This document shows positions 17,373 through 26,241 of a stretch of DNA of 64,000 bases, piece by piece. The translations under genes and the position numbers were made by a program. A model generated the notes under the pieces. That model was not told the origin of the DNA. It made no database searches and was given only the letters and a program-made list of their open reading frames with translations. Every line of letters starts with the position of its first letter. Position 1 is the stretch's first letter. This stretch comes from Syntrophaceticus schinkii (lineage in GTDB: Bacteria; Bacillota; DSM-12270; Thermacetogeniales; Thermacetogeniaceae). The stretch lies in contig NZ_CDRZ01000250.1 in the NCBI RefSeq assembly GCF_000946815.1, forward strand, positions 1 to 64,000, in the 5' to 3' direction.

Positions 17373-20296
17373 TTGTCAGCTACCTTGTAGATCATCATGG
17401 CTATGAACAAGGCTCAAATGATAATTATAACAGTGATTATGCCATCGATGAAGTACGCCTCCTCAGGTTCCTCAAGGATACACAGCCTAATCAATTAGAG
17501 AAACTCGGAATACTCCATAGCGACCATAAGAAGAACAAGTTTTTTAACCGCCTGCAGGGTGAGATTGCAAAACGCGGTGTGATAGATGTTCTGAGAAAAG
17601 GGATCAATGTTTATCCGGCGAGTCTGATTATGTTCTATATGACCCCTACAGAGTTGAACTACAAAGCAAAAAAAATGTTTCACAAAAACATTTTCAGTGT
17701 AACAAGGCAGCTGGCATATTCTAAGAGTAACACGCAACTAGCCTTGGATTTTGTTATTTTTATCAACGGATTGCCTGTGATCACCTGTGAGCTGAAAAAC
17801 CGATTAACAAAACAAAGTGTCGATGATGCAGTACAGCAGTATAAACTCGACCGTGATCCTAGAGAGCTCTTATTCCAGTTTAAGCGCTGTATGGTGCACT
17901 TTGCTGTGGATGATAATGAAGTTAAGTTTTGCACGAAGCTGGATGGCAAGAAATCATGGTTTTTACCTTTTAATAAAGGGTTTAACGGTGGTGCCGGCAA
18001 TCCACCTAATCCAAACGGATTAAAGTCCGACTACTTATGGAAAGATATCTTCAAAAAAGAAGAGCTTGCCAATATTATTGAAAACTATGCCCAGGTCATT
18101 GTAGAAACAGACGAACAGACAAAGAAAAAGAACTATAAACAAATCTTTCCACGCTACCATCAGTTATCAGTGGTGAAAGCACTGCTTGCAGATGCCAAAG
18201 AAAAAGGCCCCGGACAGAAATATCTCATCCAACACAGTGCCGGAAGTGGAAAATCCAATTCCATCGCCTGGACTGCTCATCAGCTGGTAGGCCTCGAAAA
18301 AAACGGTAAGAGTGTTTTTGACTCAATCATCGTAGTTACAGATAGAATTAACCTGGATAAACAGATTAAAAATACCATTAAGCAGTTTATGCAGGTGTCC
18401 AGCACAGTTGGCCATGCAGAAAGCTCAGAGGATTTAAGGAAACTGATTACCCAGGGCAAGAAAATCATCATCACAACGGTTCATAAGTTTCCTTACATTT
18501 TAGATGAGATCGGTACATCTCACAGGGGGAACACCTTTGCTATTCTTATTGACGAGGCCCACTCCAGTCAAAGCGGCAGTATGTCTGCAAAGATGAACAT
18601 TGCGCTGTCAGGGGAATATGAAGGTGATGAGGAAGAAACGGTAGAAGATAAGATTATCAAGATCATGGAAGGCAGAAAAATGCTGAAGAATGCAAGCTAT
18701 TTTGCATTTACAGCCACACCTAAAAATAAAACGCTGGAAATGTTCGGTGTGCCTGTGCCAAAGGGCCACGAAGTAATGCATAAGCCATTCCATATTTATA
18801 CGATGAAACAGGCCATTGAAGAAGGCTTTATCCTTGATGTGCTTAAATATTATACGCCGATAAAGAGCTATTACCGACTCGCTAAGACGATTAAAGATGA
18901 TCCGATGTTTGACAAGAAGAAAGCCCAGAAAAAGCTGCGTAAATATGTAGAATCAAATGTGTTTGCTATTGAGCAAAAGGCTGAAATAATGGTCAAGCAT
19001 TTCCATGAGCAGGTGATTGCCAGGGGCAAAATTGGCGGAAAAGCAAAAGCCATGGTGGTTACCGGCAGTATTGAACGAGCCATTGAATATTACTATGCCA
19101 TCGAAAAATGCCTAAAACGAAGAAAGAGCCAATATAGAGCCATTGTTGCTTTTTCAGGTGAGAAAGAATACCAAGGAAAAAAGCTAACAGAAGCTGCTAT
19201 CAACGGTTTTCCCAGCGCCAAGATAGAAAGTGAATTTAAGAAGGATCCATACCGTTTCTTAGTAGTAGCAGACAAATTCCAAACAGGTTATGATGAGCCG
19301 CTCCTGCATACCATGTATGTTGACAAGGTATTAAACGGAGTGAAGGCAGTTCAGACCTTATCCAGACTAAACAGGGCTTATCCAGGAAAGAAAGATGTAT
19401 TTGTGTTGGATTTTGCTAATGATACAGATATGATCAAAGATTCTTTTGAGGCGTATTACATGACGACAGTGCTTTCTGAAGAAACAGATCCAAATAAACT
19501 TTATGACATGGTCAGTGAAATGGAACAACATCAGGTATATACGGATTACCACGTGGATACCATAGTTGAACTTTATCTAAAGGCTGCTGAAAGAGATCGC
19601 CTTGACCCAATACTTGATGTCTGTGCGAATAATTATGGTGAGCTTGATGAAGATGAACAGGTAAGCTTCAAAGGAAATGCAAAGGCCTTTGTAAGAACTT
19701 ATGGATTTTTAGGAGCCATTTTACCTTATGGGAATGTGGATTGGGAAAAGCTGTCACTGTTCCTGAACTTGCTCATTCCAAAACTACCGTCTCCCAAAGA
19801 AGATGACCTATCAAAAGGTATTCTGGAAGCTGTTGACTTGGACAGTTATCGTGCAGAGATCAAGCAAACGATGTCTGTTGTATTAGAAGATAAAGCTGAA
19901 TATGTTGTTGATCCACCTCCAGAAGGTTCCGGCGGCGGTAGACCTGAAGTCGAAATGGATATATTAAGCAGCATCCTTGAGAGTTTTCATGACATGTGGG
20001 GTAATATCGATTGGCTGGACGAAGATCAGGTAAAAAAACACATTGCTACAATTCCAGCAGTAGTTTCCAAGGATACCGCCTACCAAAACGCTATGAAAAA
20101 CTCAGATAGGCAAAATGCACGACTGGAAGGTGAGCGTGCACTGGATAAAGCTGTTATGAACATGATGAAGGATAATATGGAGCTGTTCAAGCAGTACAAT
20201 GATAATCCTTCCTTTAAAAAATGGCTTGCTGATATGGTATTCGGTGTAACTTATAATGTAGAAGGCAAGCCGTTCGACGGTGAGATGAGATTGTGA
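17333..20296 (+). CDS. hsdR: Type I restriction endonuclease subunit HsdR
   Basis: HsdR translocates DNA and cuts it at a distance from unmethylated sites. The 987-residue protein is intact. The N-terminal PD-(D/E)xK nuclease shows LDFVIFINGLPVITCELKN. The helicase motor has Walker A in HSAGSGKSNS, the DEAH box in LIDEAHSSQ, motif III in FAFTATP and later helicase motifs near DKFQTGYDEPLLHTMYVDK. The start overlaps the 3' end of hsdS by 40 bases, so translation is coupled. An intact HsdR next to broken hsdM and hsdS would do nothing, because the endonuclease complex needs the modification subunits. Confidence 0.93.
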   Translation: MPTNTKEAGLENLIVSYLVDHHGYEQGSNDNYNSDYAIDEVRLLRFLKDTQPNQLEKLGILHSDHKKNKFFNRLQGEIAKRGVIDVLRKGINVYPASLIMFYMTPTELNYKAKKMFHKNIFSVTRQLAYSKSNTQLALDFVIFINGLPVITCELKNRLTKQSVDDAVQQYKLDRDPRELLFQFKRCMVHFAVDDNEVKFCTKLDGKKSWFLPFNKGFNGGAGNPPNPNGLKSDYLWKDIFKKEELANIIENYAQVIVETDEQTKKKNYKQIFPRYHQLSVVKALLADAKEKGPGQKYLIQHSAGSGKSNSIAWTAHQLVGLEKNGKSVFDSIIVVTDRINLDKQIKNTIKQFMQVSSTVGHAESSEDLRKLITQGKKIIITTVHKFPYILDEIGTSHRGNTFAILIDEAHSSQSGSMSAKMNIALSGEYEGDEEETVEDKIIKIMEGRKMLKNASYFAFTATPKNKTLEMFGVPVPKGHEVMHKPFHIYTMKQAIEEGFILDVLKYYTPIKSYYRLAKTIKDDPMFDKKKAQKKLRKYVESNVFAIEQKAEIMVKHFHEQVIARGKIGGKAKAMVVTGSIERAIEYYYAIEKCLKRRKSQYRAIVAFSGEKEYQGKKLTEAAINGFPSAKIESEFKKDPYRFLVVADKFQTGYDEPLLHTMYVDKVLNGVKAVQTLSRLNRAYPGKKDVFVLDFANDTDMIKDSFEAYYMTTVLSEETDPNKLYDMVSEMEQHQVYTDYHVDTIVELYLKAAERDRLDPILDVCANNYGELDEDEQVSFKGNAKAFVRTYGFLGAILPYGNVDWEKLSLFLNLLIPKLPSPKEDDLSKGILEAVDLDSYRAEIKQTMSVVLEDKAEYVVDPPPEGSGGGRPEVEMDILSSILESFHDMWGNIDWLDEDQVKKHIATIPAVVSKDTAYQNAMKNSDRQNARLEGERALDKAVMNMMKDNMELFKQYNDNPSFKKWLADMVFGVTYNVEGKPFDGEMRL

Positions 20297-20515
20297 TTCA
20301 GGGGATCACTGGGCAGGGCGGCTGATCGCATCCCCTATTGCCCTAAATGCCACAGCACAAACATAACTTTTGTAAGAAAGAGATTCAGCCTGGGCAGAAC
20401 AATAGTTGGCGGTGCACTGGGGTCCCTCATCAATCCCATAGCAGGTGGTGCAGGTGCAGTACTCGGGGGGTTGAGCAGTAAAGGCGGGAGGGTTAAGTGT
20501 CTGAACCTTCATTGA
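20297..20515 (+). pseudogene. Small zinc-ribbon/glycine-zipper protein without a start codon
   Basis: The frame continues from the hsdR stop without an ATG, GTG or TTG at the right place. It reads IPYCPKCHSTNITFVRKRF, then a glycine zipper (TIVGGALGSLINPIAGGAG) and ends GRVKCLNLH. Such proteins normally have CPxC at both ends; the second pair is lost (CLNLH instead of CxxC). It looks like a degenerate remnant of a small membrane protein. Confidence 0.45.
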
Positions 20516-20534
20516 CACACTCCGCAAGCAAGAT

Positions 20535-20652
20535 AACCTGCTTACCGAATTCGACCCAAAAGCTGTGGTGCAGCCTTGTGGACTACGATACTGTTTATGA
20601 TAAAGACGATGTACGGTTCACCTTTAAGGACGGCACGGAAATTCAGGCATAG
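20535..20652 (+). pseudogene. C-terminal remnant of a large serine recombinase
   Basis: NLLTEFDPK is followed, after a one-base shift, by LWCSLVDYDTVYDKDDV and RFTFKDGTEIQA before a stop. The FTFKDGTEI ending after a VTVY-like strand is typical of the extreme C terminus of resolvase/Tn-type large serine recombinases. The rest is gone. It suggests a former integrated element whose right side lay here, next to the restriction operon. Confidence 0.6.
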
Positions 20653-20661
20653 GCCATCAAA

Positions 20662-20704
20662 AAGAGAAGCTCCCCATCACTGACATTGAATCAGTGGTGA
20701 GGAG
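20662..20704 (-). terminator. Terminator of the sigma/anti-sigma fusion
   Basis: A 14-bp inverted repeat pairs 20670-20683 with 20691-20704 around a seven-base loop. On the minus strand it is followed by CTTCTCTTTTTG, matching the end of the gene at 20730. Confidence 0.65.
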
Positions 20705-20729
20705 TATTTCTTTTACAGAAAATTAAAAA

Positions 20730-21972
20730 CTATTCTTTGTATTCAAGAGGGAATGATACTTGCCAATCTCCGTTTGTTAAAAAGTTGCATGTCAAGAAAT
20801 GACCGTAGAGTTCGTAGTTATTGATTTCATTCGGTGAAACATCAAAAATATACTCCTCATAGCTTCCGCTCGGTTCTGAATCCCAAAAAGCAACAGAGGC
20901 TTCGCTTCTAATTTCGTCACCGTCAGCGTTCACTAAATAGACATAACCATGATTGTCAGTTTCAAGGATGTTCTCATAGTATGTCTGAATGTGGAGCTTT
21001 CCAGCAATAAAGCCAACACCTGTAACAGTGACACCGTCAACAGGAGAAAAAGATCCTTCGGAAGTTGCTGTTAAATAGTGAATGTATTCCGGCTTTTCGC
21101 TGATATCGCCACTAAAACTCCAACCTCTCATATTCACATCGCTCTGCGTTTGCGGAGAGAGGTTTACTGTATTTAAATCAATCTGCGGGATTTTATCATG
21201 GTATTCCTGCTTGTTGCTAAGAAATTTATCAACTGTAAACGTGATTTTTTTCCCGCCAATTTCTTTTTGCCCCCATTGTGTGATGCTGATCAAAAAAGTT
21301 GCTGTATTGGTTTCTTCATCATAGCTTATCCTCTCACAGGTTGCGCTACTGGAAAAAGGGCGATTGATGCTATAGTTGTCAAATAGGTCGGTTGTTTCGT
21401 CAATTCGTTCGCCGGTCATGTCTTGCATAGAAATGTATATCTCGGCTTTATCACCGTTGATATAGGCGGAAATGACTTCCATAACATTGTTGCTACTGAT
21501 CTGAAACCTTGCCGCAATATCGGATATGGAATCTGAATACCAATAGCGGCGCACAAACATAATGCGATTTTTTTTTATCTAAAGTATCAAGGAAACTATC
21601 TAATAGCAGCGTTAATTCCTTTGCGGCTAATTCTGTTTCTACATTGGCCGGCGACGCAAGGCAATACTCCAACTCATCCAATGCAGCATCATAAAAACTA
21701 TTTCGCTTAAGGGCAGTGTTCGCATGATATTTTTTAACAGAGAGGTTGCGGACAATACGGCAAATATATGTCAGCAAAGGATTTGGTTTTTGAGGCGGTA
21801 TCGTATTCCATGCTCCTAAAAAGGAGTCGTTGACACATTCTTCTGCGTCAAGATTGTTGTTCAAAATATTTCTGGCGACTTTTCTGCATACTGAGCCATA
21901 TTTTTTTGATAATTCCATGATTGCCTGCTCCGAGCGCTCATAGAACAAGTCAATTATTTCATTATCGAGCAA
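20730..21972 (-). pseudogene. ECF-type sigma factor fused to the C-terminal half of a DUF4179/DUF5643-type anti-sigma factor
   Basis: The TTG start at 21972 follows AAGGTGATG. The first ~150 residues are a sigma-70 factor: NLDAEECVNDSFLGAWN is region 2 and RRYWYSDSISDIAARFQ is the start of region 4. An A9 run (T9 at about 21570-21578) holds one extra base that splits the frame between LDKK and NRIMFVRRYW. After SSNNV the sequence jumps to MEVISAYINGDKAEIYISMQD and continues as the extracellular domain of an anti-sigma protein (TGERIDETTDLFDNY, ATFLISITQWG). The DNA-reading helix of region 4 and the N-terminal and membrane parts of the anti-sigma factor are missing. One in-frame internal deletion across both genes explains this. 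Function is likely lost. Confidence 0.75.
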
Positions 21973-22317
21973 TATTACATCACCTTCTTTTCTGCCTCAC
22001 CCATGTACTACTGATTAAAAGCGAAATATTACATCAAATTAAAATAATTTATTCTATTATACGAAAGCCCCACGCTGAGCAGCGTGGTTTTTCTTTGAAC
22101 TGTGCCATAAGCAGACACATCCTGACTACCCCTGAATGTTATTGTTGAAAGCTGCCCCGATATTTCTTCAGGGACATGCACTTATTTCTTAATAAATCAT
22201 ATTATTGTATTGTTGCCGCGGCTGTTGCTTTCATCAACAGCCATTAAATTTAATATTGGTCTAATTTTGAAGTTTCTATCTTTCAGGGTTTCTTTGACCG
22301 AAGGAAAGGATTTTAAT
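21973..22317. other. Intergenic region with a terminator, no supported gene
   Basis: Apart from the hairpin at 22070-22092 I see nothing coding. The sigma-factor promoter would face left from here, and the DUF1616 gene promoter must lie just before 22318, but neither has a clear consensus. Confidence 0.3.
22070..22092 (+). terminator. Rho-independent terminator
   Basis: CCACGCT and AGCGTGG (22070-22087) form a stem with a GAGC loop and TTTTT follows. No plus-strand gene lies directly upstream, so its original gene may have been lost. It resembles the hairpin of repeats A and B (CCACGC...GCGTGG). Confidence 0.7.
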
Positions 22318-23183
22318 GTGATCCGGTTTGAGCGGGAACTGCATCTTGTGATTATCCTGACTCTCTTCCTGGCAGGGATTGTTGCCCTGGGGGAAGGGGG
22401 GTGGCTGCAGTATATCCGGGTACCCTGGCAGTTATCTGTCTCTTGTATTTCCCCGGCTATACTGTTATCTGTGCTTTTTTCCCGGGAAAAGATGACCTGG
22501 GACGGATGGAGCGGTTACTCTTAAGCCTTGCTTTCAGTGTTATCATAGTTTCTCTTACCGGATTTCTGTTGAATTTCACCCCTTGGGGTGTCAGGCTTCT
22601 GCCCTGTCTGATCTCCATAAGCACCTTTATTATAGCCATGTCACTCCTGGCCATCTACCGCAGGCACAAACTTCCCCCACAAGATCAATATGCTCCTTTT
22701 TTGGAGCTGGAAATACGGTCTCTCCCGCAGTTGCCTGTTTTGGATAAAATTATGGTTTCAGTGATAGTAATGGGAGTTCTTGTTGCAACAGTATCCTGCC
22801 TTTATTGTATTGCATTTTCAAAACCGGGTGAGAGATATACCGAATTCTACATCCTTGGCGAAAATGGTCTGGCTGACAGCTACCCGAGGGAACTGGAAGC
22901 AGGAAAGGAGGAAAAGCTGATTGCCGGTATCGTCAACCATGAACAAAGGAAGATAACTTACCACATGACCGTCAGGATGCAGAATATTGTTAAGTCAACA
23001 GAGGGGCCAATTATTTTAAAGCATGGGGAAAAATGGAAAGAAACAGTCAAGATATCGACAAATTATCCGCACGAGAAGTTGAAAGTGGAGTTTCTTCTTT
23101 TCCGCGACCAGGAGAGTAAACCTTACCGGACTTTACATTTATGGGTGACTGTTCATAAAAAAACAGTTGGCGGCGGGAGGTAA
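22318..23183 (+). CDS. DUF1616 membrane protein, one frameshift
   Basis: GTG at 22318 lies seven bases after AAAGGA. The first part (FERELHLVIILTLFLAGIV) and the second part (VICLLYFPGYTVICAFFPGK, then LERLLLSLAFS-like sequence) together form the DUF1616 pattern of four membrane helices with the FPGY motif. The frames differ; one C missing from the CCC at 22423-22425 restores IRVPLAVICLLYFPGY. The C-terminal ~100 residues form an extracellular beta domain (YTEFYILGENGLADSYPREL). DUF1616 proteins occur mostly in archaea and in some Bacillota, often near surface-glycan genes. The function is not established. It opens the glycan locus together with the CPBP protein. Confidence 0.78.
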
Positions 23184-23190
23184 AAACGAT

Positions 23191-24024
23191 ATGGCTGGGA
23201 ATTATTTTAGCGATGATAAAGTGTTCCCCTGGGCTTGTTTTTTGGCGGTCGCTGCCGCTGAACTAATGATTGCTTTTGATAAAGCCTTTGCTGGCCTGAT
23301 CCTTTACTTCATTTTACTTGCTGTTGTTTTCATCCAGTCTATTCGCTCCTACCCGTACATACAGGTAAATGCCGCTCAGGATGCAGTTGACGCAACTTTG
23401 GGCAGGGTGCTTCCAGATTCAAGAACACGCTTTTATCTGGCACTGATGTTAGTGTACATGATTCGGGTCGTGGGGCTGCCTTTATTTCTAGTTGACTTTT
23501 CAATGGCGTACCGGTTGATTCTAGTCGGGTTACCTCTCTTCACCGCAGCTTTTCTCATCATCAGGTTTGCTGGCTACAATGTGCAAGACATTTATTTAAC
23601 CATCTCTTTTCCACTCTTTTATTTTTTATCACTTCAATTAATCATTGGCATAACCGGTATTCCCCTCGGCCTGCTGGAACACAAGCTTTTAGCAACTACA
23701 CCGGCTCAGCTTACATCGCTATTCTCACTTGGGAAAGCGGCCTTTATCCTGGTCTGCTTTAGCGGCTTTCTGGAGGAATTGATCTTTCGTGGGGTTTTGC
23801 TTAGGGCAGCCGGGGACCACATGGGTTATATCACAGGTTCAATCTATGCCAGCTGTTTATTTGCAGCGCTGCAGATCCCGCGGCTAATATTCCTAGAAGT
23901 AGTTTTTGCTTTTCTGGTAGGCTTGCTTTTTTGCTGGATGGTACGGCGTACGGGATCAATCTGGGGGGTTGCTCTGGCCCATGGTTTGATGAACATGATC
24001 CTCTATCTTGATCTCTTTTTTTGA
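23191..24024 (+). CDS. CPBP-family intramembrane glutamic endopeptidase
   Basis: The ATG follows GGGAGG with a ten-base gap; the longer TTG frame overlaps DUF1616 and is less likely. The 277-residue protein has about eight membrane helices. The family motifs are present: EELIFRG (glutamate pair and arginine) near residue 205 and HGLMN near residue 265. CPBP proteins cleave or process substrates inside the membrane, such as prenylated proteins or bacteriocins. Here it directly follows DUF1616 and precedes a small membrane protein. The substrate is unknown; maturation of a surface component is a guess from context. Confidence 0.85.
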   Translation: MAGNYFSDDKVFPWACFLAVAAAELMIAFDKAFAGLILYFILLAVVFIQSIRSYPYIQVNAAQDAVDATLGRVLPDSRTRFYLALMLVYMIRVVGLPLFLVDFSMAYRLILVGLPLFTAAFLIIRFAGYNVQDIYLTISFPLFYFLSLQLIIGITGIPLGLLEHKLLATTPAQLTSLFSLGKAAFILVCFSGFLEELIFRGVLLRAAGDHMGYITGSIYASCLFAALQIPRLIFLEVVFAFLVGLLFCWMVRRTGSIWGVALAHGLMNMILYLDLFF

Positions 24025-24086
24025 TCGACCAAACCTTTTATAGTTCCGTTGCCGGAATATCTGCATATTGTAAACAGGAGAGAAAT

Positions 24087-24368
24087 ATGCCATTAGAAGG
24101 GGGCAGAAGTATGATTTCCACCCTTCCTGCTCCGGCAGCAACTGTCGGTGATCCTGCTGTCCTGGAAGTAACCGCTTGTCAATTTCTCATTGTGCTTTTG
24201 GTGTCCAAAGAATTAATTAGAACTATTATTCATACTCCTGGAAAAAAGCTGTTATCAGGAATACTGCGGGGTGTTTATCGCACCATGTATTTAGTGATGG
24301 TGCCACAGTTTTTTGTTTTTGCAATAATCGTTTTAACTAAAATCTATCAGGTGGTACCTTCAAAATAG
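24087..24368 (+). CDS. Small membrane protein of unknown function
   Basis: ATG at 24087 lies six bases after AGGAG. The 93-residue product has two hydrophobic stretches: LEVTACQFLIVLLVSKELI and YLVMVPQFFVFAIIVLTKI. Between them is a basic loop (HTPGKKLLSGILRGVYR) that probably faces the cytoplasm. I do not recognise a family. It lies in line with the DUF1616 and CPBP genes with a short gap and may be part of the same transcript. Confidence 0.6.
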   Translation: MPLEGGRSMISTLPAPAATVGDPAVLEVTACQFLIVLLVSKELIRTIIHTPGKKLLSGILRGVYRTMYLVMVPQFFVFAIIVLTKIYQVVPSK

Positions 24369-24710
24369 ATAAGCCTGAGGTCGGATGCCCAATTGGTGGT
24401 TAGTGATTGGTCGTTAATCTTTAAGGAAATAGGTGTCTGATGCCCTGTGGTCGGATTGAGAAATCTGTTTTCCGCTGTTCGACTCCGGCCTCTGTTTTCA
24501 TTATCTGCCTGGTACCGCCTCGGCGGTATGTGCGTCTACCCGGAAAATAGAGGTCAGAAGCGGGATGTCGGAGGTCTGAACTTGCTAGGAACCGTTATTA
24601 TTATTGCAGGTTCTACAACATTACATGACTTCGGCTCTATTTTTGTTCTCTGCCGGTACCGTCTGGGATGGGATCTATTTGGACATTTGCCAGCAACGGA
24701 GGAAAACATA
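24369..24710. other. Intergenic region with dispersed repeats
   Basis: It holds a TTAGTGATTGGTCGTTAA low-complexity patch near 24401 and a 49-base element at 24493-24541 that recurs at 38399-38442. I see no gene and no clear promoter. Confidence 0.5.
24493..24541. repeat. Dispersed repeat, copy 1
   Basis: It starts TGTTTTCATTATCTGC and ends GTGCGTCTACCC and holds an inner hairpin ACCGCCTCGGCGGT. A related sequence lies at 38399-38442. Confidence 0.5.
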
Positions 24711-25967
24711 ATGGATTATGATGTTTTAGTTGTCGGTGGAGGCCCTGCAGGGTGTGCCACAGCCAGGGATATCGCAGCAGAGGGTTTTAGGGTGCTTGTT
24801 GCGGAGGAACACTCAGCTGTAGGTGAACCTCTCCAGTGTTCCGGACTGATCAGTTCCAGGGCTTTGGAGCTTTCCCAGGTTTCCAACCACGTAGTGCTCA
24901 ATGAGCTGAAAGGTGCCCTGGTTTATGCACCCGATAATAGAATTTTCAATTTGGTTGGGGAGAGGATTTACGGGTTGGCCATCGACAGGGTGGCCTTTGA
25001 TCAGGAGTTGGCTGTTCAGGCAAGAGAAGCCGGTGCAGAAATACGTAAAAGCTCCCGGGTCATCCACCTGACTGGTATTCCGGGAGGGATTAAGGCGCGG
25101 ATTCAAACTAAGGGTTCAGTTTATGCAGAGCATGATGTTTCCTGCAGACTGGTGATCGGTGCTGATGGATATAAATCTCTGGTTGCCAGTTGGCTTGGTT
25201 TGCTTTATCCATCTCAAAAGGTTTCTATTTATGCAGCAGAGGTGGAACTCACGTCAACAAATGAGCAGGCTGTGAAAATATTTTTAGGACAGGAGCTTGC
25301 CCCGGCTTGGTTTGCCTGGGTTATTCCCGCCGGGCGAAAATTGGCCAGGGTGGGGATAGGAGTCGTCAGGCAAGAAGGGTTTTCTGCCTGCCGGCCAGGT
25401 GCTAGCCAGCTTTTTTTGCAGCTTATGAAAGCACATCCCAAAATTTTTAATGATTTGCGTGTTCTCAAATGTACCGGAGGGGTTGTTCCCATTGGGTTGA
25501 TGAAGCGTTCATACGGGAACCATGCACTGTTGGTAGGTGATGCGGCCTGTCACATAAAACCTATTTCAGGAGGTGGACTTTATCTGGGGTTGGAGGCAGC
25601 CAGGTGTTGTGCTGAAGCAGCGATATCTTCCCTCAAGGCTAGAGATTACAGCAGTAAGTTTCTTTCAAACTACCAGAGGGCTTGGAAAGGAAAAGTGGGA
25701 CAGGAAATAAGCTGTGGTTTAATGCACCGCAATGTTTTTTTGAAGATGAGTGATCAGGAAATAGATAATATGATTGCCTTTTTAGATACTCCATACTGGC
25801 GCAGGATAATTTTGAAATATGCAGATTTGGATTACCACTCCGTACTGGCTGGTAAGCTTGCTTTTGCTCCTCCCTGGGCACACCGTTTTCTTCTTAAGGG
25901 GTTGATTTCTTTTGTCAATAGGTGTTCTCGTGTTATGGGAAAAGGCTCCAGGAGTACCCTATCCTGA
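24711..25967 (+). CDS. Geranylgeranyl-reductase-family FAD-dependent oxidoreductase
   Basis: ATG at 24711 lies eight bases after GGAGG. The 418-residue protein begins with the FAD-binding motif VVGGGPAGCATARDIAAEG and the family motif GEPLQCSGLIS, in which the cysteine contacts the flavin in archaeal reductases. A second FAD motif reads HALLVGDAACHIKPISGGG. Family members saturate double bonds of geranylgeranyl lipids, chlorophyll side chains or polyprenol carriers. In this locus, next to a DPM-type glycosyltransferase, reduction of a polyprenyl phosphate carrier is plausible (inference). It could also reduce a quinone tail. Confidence 0.88.
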   Translation: MDYDVLVVGGGPAGCATARDIAAEGFRVLVAEEHSAVGEPLQCSGLISSRALELSQVSNHVVLNELKGALVYAPDNRIFNLVGERIYGLAIDRVAFDQELAVQAREAGAEIRKSSRVIHLTGIPGGIKARIQTKGSVYAEHDVSCRLVIGADGYKSLVASWLGLLYPSQKVSIYAAEVELTSTNEQAVKIFLGQELAPAWFAWVIPAGRKLARVGIGVVRQEGFSACRPGASQLFLQLMKAHPKIFNDLRVLKCTGGVVPIGLMKRSYGNHALLVGDAACHIKPISGGGLYLGLEAARCCAEAAISSLKARDYSSKFLSNYQRAWKGKVGQEISCGLMHRNVFLKMSDQEIDNMIAFLDTPYWRRIILKYADLDYHSVLAGKLAFAPPWAHRFLLKGLISFVNRCSRVMGKGSRSTLS

Positions 25968-26241
25968 CGGTTTTGCTGTTTAACTTTTTATCATAGATTT
26001 GGAACATATTTCAGTGTATTTCATAGCCTATATATTGTTAATTACAAAATGGCATAAGCTGGGTTAAGCAACTGATCAAACTTCACTGCTTGTGGAGAGT
26101 ATCAAGGGAAAAACCGTTTATATTGTAGTAGTTAGGTATGTTGACTTGCCATTGTGGAAAAGTCTAGAGTTGCTAAAACCTCGAGCGAGCCATATGTATT
26201 ATCGGATTTGGGAAAATCAACGATTATACAGGAGTAAAACG

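Noticed and set aside
26092-26241. Longer N terminus for the GT2 glycosyltransferase
   Set aside because: The extra 50 codons show no family similarity, while an ATG with AGGAG at the right distance opens the conserved domain.
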